In this document: one piece after another, positions 1 through 9,325 of the stretch
Layout of the letters: the number at the start of each line of letters is the position of its first letter
Numbering within the stretch: the first letter of the stretch is position 1
Source: Sanguinoderma infundibulare
Lineage: Eukaryota; Basidiomycota; Agaricomycetes; Polyporales; Polyporaceae
Length of the DNA stretch: 64,000 bases
Assembly (NCBI GenBank): GCA_032821775.1
Contig: JAVLRN010000002.1
Location: 1,860,001 to 1,924,000 of the forward strand
Direction: 5' to 3'
Program-made: the position numbers and the translations under genes
Notes under the pieces: model-generated
What the model was told of the DNA's origin: nothing
Seen by the model: only the letters and a program-made list of their open reading frames with translations
Database searches by the model: none

Positions 1-1374
1 TAGCCGTTCCTATGGTGCTCGCAAGCAGCTGAACGCGCGACTCGTGACGTCCAGGGGATTTGTCCCATTTGGCGTCCATATTTATCTTGCTGCAGAAGAT
101 TCAGTCGACCCGGTCATGTCGAGGTATGTGTCTTGTAAACTCTTGCCGTTGGTGCGAGCCTGTTTTTCGAAGGAGGGCTAGGAGCGGAATGGAACGTGGA
201 GTCGTGTGGAGGGCCGTTCAGCTGGGGCGGATACACGACGCGCGCTCTAGGATGCCCACAGGCGAACTGCAGCACTGCGGCTCTGGCAAACGTTTAGTCG
301 TGTCATGTCGTACTTGCCGTGCGTTACAGGGAGCGGCCGAGCGTGCTGGAGTTGTGGGCTTACCTGCGCTGCCCCCGCGCGGGGACTTGAGCGCACGAGT
401 GGTGACCCCATTCAGAACGCTAGCCCACCCAGCCGGCGTGAATTCCCCGCTTGTCTCCGCAACCGCGCCTTTCCTGCTTGCGTTCCAGCTCAGTTCTCGC
501 CTCCGGGCATCTTTGCAACTCATGTTGACCCGTCTTCCACAGGTATCTCATTCAAGACCCAGGCGCTCTACGCGGCCGTGTTCATCACGCGTTACCTTGA
601 TCTTCTCTATGAATGGGTCTCGCTTTACAACTTCACAATGAAAGTCTTCTTCATTGCGAGCAGTTGCTACATTCTGTACCTCATGAAGGTCAGGTACAGG
701 TTCGTCCTTCCCTTCCGCTCTCGCCTCTTCGTTTTTGACGCCTCTATCCCCATCCCCACCTTCCATTCCATGCATTTCCCCCAAATCCTCGCTCTATCGC
801 CCACCGTGCGTCGCGCACAGGCCAACGCACGACCCGTCGATAGACACGTTCCGGATCGAGTACCTGCTCGGACCCTGCACCGTCCTCGCCCTCCTCTTCC
901 ACTACAGGTTCACCGTCTCCGAACTGTTGTGGTCCTTCTCGATCTTCCTAGAGTCGGTCGCGATACTTCCCCAACTGTTCATGCTCCAGCGCACAGGCGA
1001 GGCCGAGACCATCACAACGCACTACCTTGCTGCCCTCGGCGCCTACAGGGCGCTCTATATTCCTAATTGGATCTACAGGTACGTCATCGGGTCGTGCTGG
1101 GAACCGCCAACGCGTCGACGATGCGATCCTCGGCGTAGTCGTTGGCTTTGGTGCTCATCGCCGCTGCGTGTTACAGATACTTTACGGAGGATATGGTCGA
1201 CCCGATCGCGGTCACTTCGGGTCTGGTGCAGACTGCGCTCTACCTCGACTTCTTCTACGTCTACTTTACGAAGTACGTTCTCTCTCCGGCACTCTCGTTT
1301 AGTCGCTTTATGCTTACGGGTTCGGCGATGTGCACAGGGTGCTGCAAGGGCAGAAGTTCGAGCTACCCGCATGA
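1..1374 (+). CDS. ERD2: ER lumen protein-retaining receptor (KDEL/HDEL receptor), 5' end outside window
   Basis: Seven-helix Golgi-to-ER receptor that retrieves HDEL/KDEL-tagged ER proteins through COPI vesicles. The first exon (initiator Met and about seven residues) lies left of the window. Visible exons are 55-123, 543-693, 821-1078, 1177-1272 and 1338-1374, all with GT-AG borders and matching phase. Family blocks seen in order: [118 protein letters not shown], and the C-terminal [11 protein letters not shown]. Family and length are clear. The 419-nt intron after exon 55-123 is unusually long for this genome; I see no extra exon in it. Coatomer zeta, another part of the same retrieval pathway, lies 43 kb away and is not linked in any operon-like way. 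Confidence 0.93.
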
Positions 1375-1877
1375 TCTGCGCTGTCATGTCCGGAAAATAA
1401 TGTATTGCGTTTGCTCTGCCTCGGCCTTTGGCCTCACGGACACTCGGCGCGCAGTCTCGGCATGCGTAAATGCGTAAGCTTGAGCTGAACGTCGCCATCT
1501 TTGCTTGCACGGACTTGTGCTCCTACGCTCTACGCTCTCGCTAATGCGTTGCTATTAGATGTCACGATGCGCTATTGTTATACAGTCTGGTGCTATGCTT
1601 ATGGTCGTTGTTCGATGATGCGAGAAATCTCGCGCATGGTTTAATTGACCGTCGCATCTCAGGATCCGCAATTCACTGGGTCGACCTTCGATTGCAAGGA
1701 CTTTAGCGGAACTCGCTACGCAGACACTATTCCTGGGAAATTTCCCCCAGACAAGACAAGTTCCACGTTTTCAACGCGGGTCGATTGTTACGCAAGACTG
1801 CACCGCATCTGCTGGTACGTCTTACGTCGATCTAGGGTCTTGGCACGTCGAGGGTGAAATTCGATACTTCATGACGG

Positions 1878-2010
1878 ACAGACCCGATCGCGGTCACTTG
1901 GGGTGTAGTCGTAGTGCAGACTACGCTTCACCTTGACACGTTCATTTCAGGAGTACGGTCGCTGTTTTCGTTCGGTTGCTCTGAAGATGTGCAATATCGG
2001 TTGTCCCCTC
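1878..2010 (+). pseudogene. Decayed partial duplicate of the ERD2 3' exons
   Basis: About 500 bp downstream of the ERD2 stop, a stretch beginning GACCCGATCGCGGTCACTT repeats the ERD2 exon at 1198-1260 (same 19 bases), then continues with a diverged match to 'GTGCAGACTGCGCTCTACCT' and to the following intron and last-exon acceptor (AGTACG...GATGTGCA). Insertions break the frame and no complete exon survives. It is read as a relic of a local tandem duplication, not a gene. Confidence 0.7.
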
Positions 2011-2046
2011 GACGTACAACTGCAATATAGGGTTGTGCTACAACAG

Positions 2047-3013
2047 TCATTGTCCAAAGATATGGGAAATGTCACGGATGTACATTACACCATCGCGATC
2101 TCCTGATGAGAGTGTCTTCCCATCCGAAGACAACACTACATGCGTCACAGCGCTATCATGTTCCCGAAACGTTTCGAAGCATTTCCCGTCGCCCGTGTTC
2201 CAGAGCTTCACTATCGTGTGTGCCAATGTACTCTCCTCCGGGGAAAAGCAGGCTCCTTCGACACGATTTCTGTGTCCTGATAGTACATGCGCACACTCGC
2301 CACTCGTCGTGTACCAGACTCTCGGTGTACAATCTCCATCAGCCAGCAGGACCAGGGCGTCATCGGGGGAGTATATATAGATGAGTTCGGGTCTCCCATC
2401 ATGACTGTCCGTCGTTCGCCTGTTTGAAAATGCCATATGGCCACTTCAAGACCCAGACAACCTGATGCGGTACCTGGGAGATAGGCAACGGCTAGACATG
2501 TGCTCGTGTGGTTGAAGGAGAAGGAGGTGATATGTCCAACACTGGGATCTTGGTCGACCGGTACTCTCCTCAGCGGTGCCGTGACCCTTGTGGTGTCCCG
2601 GATAGAGCAGAAATTGTCCTCGGCTCCTTCGTCGAAGTCTTGTGACGCCCATGCAAGCCAGCGGCTGTTGGACGGATATCGCTGGTTGGAGTGCATGACG
2701 TCTGGTCCTTGCTATAGGTTGTGCCGTGAAGACGGAATGTGCGACCGTCCCAAACATGCAGGCCCTCACCACCAGTGATGGAGGCGACCCACAACCCATC
2801 AGGGGACCAGGTGCAAGCCTTGACACACCCAACCCCGGTGGGCCAGCTCCATTCGAAGTCCTCTAGTAATTCGACCCCGGGTTTCCTCCCCAGCCCTCCG
2901 CGTACATTCCACACGTCCACTGCACCCTTCTTGCTTACAGATTGTATGGGAAGGGACGACGTGGCAAGAGGGTGTATACGGGATGAAGTGTTGGTGAGGG
3001 GGCGTAGCAACAA
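2047..3013 (-). pseudogene. WD40-repeat protein relic
   Basis: Three successive minus-strand frames carry WD40-type repeats: around 3013-2710 (DVWNVRGG, WSPDGLWVASITGG, LHVWDGRTFRL), around 2696-2400 (SFSFNHTSTCLAVAYLPG, VAIWHFQTGE) and 2380-2047 (YSPDDALVLLADGD, PRVWYTTSGEC, VKLWNTGDGKCFETFREHDS, LSSDGKTLSSGDRDGVMYIRD). The frame changes near 2700 and 2400 are abrupt, with no room for an intron, so they are frameshifts. There is no convincing start or upstream domain. In fungi such repeats often sit at the C-terminus of NACHT/NTPase proteins, but no such domain is present here. Best read as a broken C-terminal fragment. Confidence 0.65.
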
Positions 3014-3500
3014 GAGCGAGAGGGAGAGGGAAGACCTCGCAGACTCGCACCGTGCGTTGCAAACTTAAGGTCATAATACGAAGGTTTCTTCTTTCGGGCC
3101 GAGTGAGGTGAGCGTTCACTTGTCGACTATCTAGGCTACGTGCCCGAGATAGTAACTTAGCGAGAGCAAGCTTGAAGCAAGCCAGTGCATAGGACTTACG
3201 ACGGTCAGCTCGCTTGCCAGGCGGCCAGGCGTAGATAGTGGGACCTCGGACACCGGGGGCGGTGTCGTGGCCCGATCTGAGATTTGTCGCGGCCTGCCAG
3301 CTTGGCCGTCCGAAGCTGCAGCCAGTTGCATTGGCTTTCCCTCTCCTCCTCGCGTCTTTGTCGCACGACCAACTCCTTGCGCTTGCTTTCTGCTTGTATT
3401 GTTAACTTAACTATCGCTCGCCTCCACTCCGCTCTTTCCTGCTCTCTGGGTGACTTAGTCTAACGCCCGGACACGTCCTCATACGGACCGACTCCTCGCC
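3014..3500. other. Intergenic region upstream of the lectin gene
   Basis: No gene is supported here. The stretch at 3340-3480 is pyrimidine-rich and likely contains the promoter and 5' leader of the lectin gene starting at 3501. Confidence 0.4.
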
Positions 3501-5257
3501 ATGTTCTTCAAGGGTCTCCTGTACTGCTTGGCACTCCTGCCTCTGGGCATTCTCGCCGCATTGGACGATAAGTCCAAGCTAGCGAATCGCACAATTGACA
3601 GGGTGAGTCTCTTGCGTCTGGGGTTGCATATGGGTTCTCGAAGTCGGGTGGAGCTTGTACGGGAAGGGTGTTCCAAGGAGGGACACAACAACACATCGTG
3701 TTGCAACATTTGTCAATGGTGTCGTCTACGGTTCCCTTTCTCATCGTCTCTGACAGACCATCTCCCTTCGCACCCACTCAATATATCCGCCATACATCGA
3801 CCAAGATCTTCAAAACCGGTACGTTCTCCCGTCTATTGCGTTCACGCACACCCTCTCAGAATCATCGCTTCCGCCCGCAGATGGTGGGACTTTGGGGCAG
3901 ATGCATACGTTGTACGTCTCATTCACTCTCACAACAAGTGTTCGCACACTCAAGATCCACACTGTCACGCAGAACACGAACAAACACATCCGTCTCACGC
4001 GCGCGAAGCCCTCACAAATGGTCTGTTACGCGTCTCCAGAATCACGGAACGACAAGCTTACGTTGCCGTAGGGCTGGCTGTGGTCACGCGTCCCGCTCAC
4101 AGCGTCGAATTTCGTTCTCGAGGTCGAGTTCAAGGTCCGTGGCCAGCTCGCTGTCTCTGTCGGCGTGTCTGCTTACCAGCATCCTTCAACTAGATCTCTG
4201 GTGACAACAACCACCTATTCGGCGACGGGCTCGCCCTGTGGATCACCAAGGACCGCGCCGAACCAGGACCAGTATTTGGCAGCAAAGGTGCGACGCTTCC
4301 CTCATCTTGAATCCAACAACTGCCCGACGAGCGAATGTCTCCAGATAACTTCGATGGACTCGGCCTGTTCCTCGATACGTACGTTCCCCGTTGTCTATAT
4401 GCGCGTCGTCCGGCTGGCTCACGCCAAGGCACGTAGTTACGCCAACTCGCGTCATCCGTACTCCTTCCCTCGCGTCACCGCCATGCTCGGCGACGGCCAG
4501 ACACCATATGACCACGAAAACGATGGCGAGAAGAACAGCATCGGCGCATGCTCTGTGCGTCTTTGCCCCGACATGGTTTTTGAGACGAGCTGATCGTGTG
4601 GTCCCACGCGCATACAGGCAAACTTCCGCCGGACGAACGTGGCGACGAAGCTCAAGATCACCTACCTGCGCGAACAATACCTGAACGTCAAGATCCAGTA
4701 CAAGGCCTGTCCGTAGTCCTCTCGCTTCCCTTCCATGTCGTCTTCAGTCTCTCACCTCGACCTTGCTCCATGCGTAGGGGACGACTGGACCGACTGCTTC
4801 ACCGCGTACGGCGCCGTGCTCCCGCTCGCTCCCTACGTCGGCTTCTCCGCCCTCACCGGCGACGTCTCCGATAACCACGAGTGCGTGCTACCGTCCTCTC
4901 TCTCTCTCTCTCTCTCTCTCTTCCGCCCACCGATCACACTAACGTGGCTTGTCATCCGCCCACAGCATCATCAGCATCACCACCTATTCCGCGATCCTCT
5001 CCAGCCCCGACTCGCAGCGCGACAAGCTCACGGGCTCGAAGAAGCCCGGCCTTTCCGGCATCGGCGGCGGCGCCTCCTCGTGGTCCTGGACGTTCGTCAA
5101 GCTCCTCGCGTTCGCCGGCGTCGTCGTCGGCGCGCTCTACGGCTACAAGACGTACGCCGCCCGCCAGGCGCGTGGCTTTGGCGCAGGGGCTGGCGGGGCG
5201 TTTGGCTCGGTCGGCAGGGGCCTGCAGGGCTTCGGCTACGATAGCAAGCGGTTCTGA
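3501..5257 (+). CDS. L-type (legume-like) lectin cargo receptor, VIP36/Emp47 type
   Basis: Type I membrane lectin of the early secretory pathway that binds high-mannose glycoproteins for ER-Golgi transport. Eleven exons: 3501-3602, 3757-3818, 3881-3911, 3973-4020, 4072-4134, 4194-4287, 4345-4378, 4437-4554, 4618-4708, 4778-4880, 4966-5257, giving 345 aa in one phase-consistent frame. A signal peptide (MFFKGLLYCLALLPLGILAA) is followed by the lectin domain with RWWDFGADAYV, the sugar/Ca-binding block HLFGDGLALWITKDRAEPG, SFPRVTAMLGDGQTPYDHEN, IGACSANFRRT and PYVGFSALTGDVSDNHD. A transmembrane helix lies near the C-terminus (VKLLAFAGVVVGALYG), followed by a Gly-rich, basic tail ending in KRF, where ERGIC-53-type receptors carry sorting signals. 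The last intron contains a (CT)n run. Confidence 0.92.
4895..4921. repeat. (CT)n microsatellite in the last lectin-gene intron
   Basis: About 13 uninterrupted CT units just downstream of the 5' splice site at 4881, inside intron 4881-4965; they form a long polypyrimidine stretch before the acceptor. Confidence 0.9.
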
Positions 5258-7715
5258 TAAGTCACAGTCAAGTCCGTCTTTGTGTGTACGTGGTTCTGGC
5301 CTGCTCGAGATTTAATTATTATGCTTTGTCTGGAGGTAAAATCCAGCATGGTGCGGACGGTGCACCGAATTTTGGGATTTTGTGCTGAATGAAGTGGCAG
5401 GTCGGAGCAGTTGAAAAAATTCGTTGCTCACAAATATAAGATTGGCCTTGCGCACAATGTGGGGACTGGGAATTGTCACGCTCGGGCACTTTTGGCGGGG
5501 AGGAAATACTAAAAAAACCATAGGCTTGACGGGGAGGCTCTTAAATAAAATGTGCCTCCTAAACTTTGCGAAGACATTGCTAATCTACAATGTTTATGAA
5601 ACAGATTTTCGGATTTGTCTCGCGTGCGAGAGGAGATGCTGAAGTTCTGTCGGCCAGGGTGCATGGGCGTCTACGTAAGTCCATATTAGCCGATAGCTGT
5701 TAGTCTGGAGGTCGTTGTACGGTTAATGTTCTAGCTATCTAGCCCTAGCCATGTCGATCATTTGAACATGAAAGCACACATGAGACTACGTTCCGAGTTG
5801 ACAATTTTATATTATTGCGTGTTTTTGTGCCGGACTGCGTGTACACAACGAACTCGGTGATCGTGCACATGCGCCGCCCGGGGGTTTTCTCTTTTCTCCC
5901 GACTGACATCGACCTCAACAGACCCTCCGTAAACGACCGCGCCAGAGCCTCATCAAGGCCCATCAGGTCCTCCTGGCGCACCCCTCTAGTTCCACCCCAC
6001 GACCCCGGCCGAAGGCAGGGGGTGGGAGAGACGCGCGTGCAACCGTGGACGAGACCTGCGCCAGTCCCGCGGGGGCTGGCGAACGCCTGTCGTGCTTGTC
6101 CGGTGGTCCTCTGTTGATCCGGTGAGGGCGTGAGATACAAACTTGGGACGACGTGCGAGAGCTACTTACCGAGTGCACCGTATGCGGCGCATGACGGAAA
6201 GACATCCGTGCTCGAGGGTGCTGTGGACACGACCCCGCTCCAACCGCCTGGGGCGGGAACAGTAGTCATATGCGCCAGCTCGGCCTTCTGCACCGCAATT
6301 GACGGGGTTAGCCAAAGTAGGGAGGTGGAGTTGAGTAGGCGACTCACCAAGTGTTCCTCCACGATTGCCACCGTGTGGTACACGGCATAAGCCTGACGCT
6401 TGGTGATCGAGGAGGGAGGCTCGAGGGCTCGAGGGCGAAGCGACAGTAGGCGTCGTCCGTATGGGTCGAGGAGGGCTGACCAGACATTGGGGGCTCGGCA
6501 GCAGGTCGTTATATGAAAGGAAAGCGAGGTCGAACGCGGGGGCCAGGGACGCGGCGTGTGGACGGATGTCCGACACGCCGTCCCTGACCGGGAGACGTCG
6601 AGTGAGGAGGCCGGGTAGGGTGGAACAAGAACCGAGGCATGAGAAGGGAACACCGATGAGTCTTGTTGCAAGTAGGCAGGAAAGGAAGCAGATCTGGGGT
6701 TTCTTGTTTTCTAGTTGCAGGCGAGCGAAAGAAGATGATGAAGAGCATCGCTGATGAGCGCTGGTAGTGGAGAGTGGCACTGGCAGATGATGGTTGTAGA
6801 GAGGAGATGGCGCTCCGGGGGTGGTTCTTTATACCCTTCACGATGGTGGCTAACCACCCAACCTCCGGTTCCGATTTGGGAGGTGGCCTTCCACAGATAG
6901 CTAGGCTTGGTTGACTTGCAGATCGGAACGAGGCTGGCGAAGCCCAGGCTTGCCCGACATGCCTTCACAGTGGCTGGGTTGCCGGGGATGTGAAAGACGA
7001 CGAATGACGCATTATGGGGCAGACATTGACACCCTGAAATCCGAGGAACCGAAGTAACACGCGATCATCCCACCGTGTGTGATTCTGTCCCCGCGAACTT
7101 GAAGCGAAAGGCCAATTCCATCGCTTGTGCGGCGCACTGTTCGGATTGTCTTCGCCTCTTGATGTCAGAGAACCGAAGCACAGGAGGAGGAATTCTTTCC
7201 ATGTGGCTCGCAAGCCACGCACGCAAGAAGGCAAGGTTAACAACAGACCGGGTCTGCGGTGAGGAAGACAAGGAAGACATATATACCTCCTCCCGCTCCG
7301 GATACACCATATTAAATCGCTCATCGTGTCAAGCGCTCGATTCACGTGCATGGTCACGGTGTGACATAGCCCCACCTTGCGCTCAAGGCCAATCTTACTA
7401 CGGGCGGTGGAAGGATCATCCTTTTCACCGCCCATCTCTGCGTATCGTTGCCCTGCAATACAGGACGTTGACGAGTCATGCAGCGGGTGTATGATTGGAC
7501 TTTTTACATCTTGTTTTGACTCGCATTTGTCTAGTATTCCAGGCGACAACAGTTCTAGGCGACTAGGCTAGGCGTTTTCGACACACTCAAAATTTACTAC
7601 GCTTCCTAACTTCGCTCTACACACTCCAAAACAAACCAGCAAACAGCTCGAAAGCCCAGAAAAATGTGCAGTTTCGGCCCCGAGTCATTCAATTCTATCG
7701 AGCAGCCCGGCCCTA
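5258..7715. other. Long region with no gene I can support
   Basis: 5258-5740 is AT-richer 3' flank of the lectin gene with nothing recognisable. On the minus strand at 6840-6160, a TATA-like motif (TATAAAG) is followed by an open frame and two plausible GT-AG introns; the coding-like piece contains KRQAYAVYHTVAIVEEHL and AELAHMTTVPAPGGW, but no consistent ATG-initiated model could be built and no family is recognised. 6965-7549 minus and 7075-7494 plus are open but overlap on opposite strands and resemble nothing known. Confidence 0.35.
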
Positions 7716-7717
7716 CA

Positions 7718-8110
7718 GGCTACAGGCTATATAATCCCTCGTACTCGGCTTCGAGGTCGACCATCCTATTGAAGTGCGTAACACTGCGCATGCATCATAT
7801 CAGCGGATGAAGAGTGGACGTACGGAAAGAACGGGATCGGTTTTACGATTGCGCACGAAACTCGTGAATCTGGGATCGTCCGCGGCAAGCTGTAGCACGC
7901 AGGAGCGCGTCTCGACCAGGGTCACGGTGGATCTCCCGTTTGACGGCCTTCGAACTTGTTGAGCAACGTTCTGCACGACGGACCTTGTGTGATTGCAGAA
8001 TGGTTTTCAACGACGCGCACCTGGTCGAGTTGGTTCAGCACGCTCACAATGGGCATCCAGACCCCGGATCGCCACTTTGGACTTCACTGCCGTGTATATT
8101 CAACACGATT
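7718..8110 (-). pseudogene. Unidentified coding-like segment, broken or unresolved
   Basis: Three protein-like minus-strand pieces follow each other: one starting MPIVSVLNQLDQVRVVENHS (about 8065-8000), one with STVTLVETRSCVLQLAADDP then RFT-SFVRNRKTDPVLS (about 7975-7815) and a terminal VTHFNRMVDLEAEYEGLYSL followed by TAG (about 7775-7718). They are in different frames. The gap between the first two is too short for an intron, and the last junction has plausible splice sites in the wrong phase. Either this is a decayed gene or I have the exon borders wrong. No family recognised. Confidence 0.3.
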
Positions 8111-9325
8111 TCAAAACCGTTCAAGTCCAGGATCTTCTCCAATTTGGCACTTACGACCAACGTCGGACCGTCCGCGACGCAGGAGAAAAGGGATTCGAAG
8201 GACAGACGGACGGACAGACCGACCGATCGACCGAAAGAGAGATCCAGAGAGAGGAAAGGAAACTCCATTGCTACGTCGACGCGTTACGTACTATAGCTAG
8301 TAGAACGAGAACTGGGGACGGACGGACGGGAACAGACTATGTGTGGCTCGTGAGATACACGCAAAATTACTGCATCGCTATAGCACCCGCGTGACGTCGA
8401 TATCAGCGGAAGGTGGGTGGTGGTGACTATGGTACCGGTATCAGGAGGCGTCGGGGGGTGATTCAGTGACTAGGAGAGAGAGACAGACAGACGTGCTCAT
8501 TTGTGGGGGGGTGGGATATGTATATGGATATCAGGGTCTTGAGAGAGAGGGAGAGAGAGATGGAGAAAAACCGAGCCAGAGGGGGGGGTAAGAGACGTGC
8601 ATACGGTGGTGGTTCCGAGCCAAAAAACGATGAGTGGGCGCGCGCGGGGATAAGGGTAATAGGGATGCGCGCGCGGCACGTACGCAGTGTTGACAACGGA
8701 CACAAACACACGAGACACGAAAAACGAAGGGGAAGCGAAAGAGAAAGAGAAAGAGAAGGGGAAGCATATAACGAAGAAAGAGAAAGCGTTTGGGGGCAGG
8801 GGGGCGGGGTAGGGACAGTTTACGTACAGTACGAACAGTCGCAAGAGCGTTGTCGAGGACACGAACGAAAAAAAAAAAAAGCCAAGTTGATAAACAACGA
8901 GCAACCAATAGCCCAAGGTCCGCGCGCGTGCACACGCCCGGAGCCCAGACGAAAGCACGCCCGTGTCAAGTTTGCCAGGAGGGAGCATGGCCCATTGCAC
9001 CGACGGAGGACGAAGGAGTAGGCGAACGGGACAGGCGAGGTTCGAGGTAGTACAGTCAGTGGCAGAGCATTGTGAGAGACGACGACGCATCGTTCGACGG
9101 AGCGGGAGCGAGTGACGAGAGCGAGCACGATATACAGACGGAGGAGCGACGGGACGGACGTAGGGAGTAGTTGGGGGGTATCCAAGCAGCCACCGGATCA
9201 TACAACGTTTGCAGCGCGGGCAGCATCGCAGGGTATGGTATTGTGTGTTTGTCTTTGTCTTGTCGTATGCGAGAGCGTATCTGTATCGGGTGGGGCGGGG
9301 GATATCATGTGCATTTTGACTCTCG
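8111..9325. other. Low-complexity 3' flank of the RRM gene
   Basis: No gene supported. 8200-8236 carries imperfect GACG/GACC tetranucleotide repeats, 8520-8570 and 8735-8790 are GA-rich (CT-rich in the sense of the minus-strand gene), and an A13 run sits at about 8868-8880. The long minus-strand open frame here (8497-9609) is a shadow of composition bias and of the RRM gene in another frame. Confidence 0.5.
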
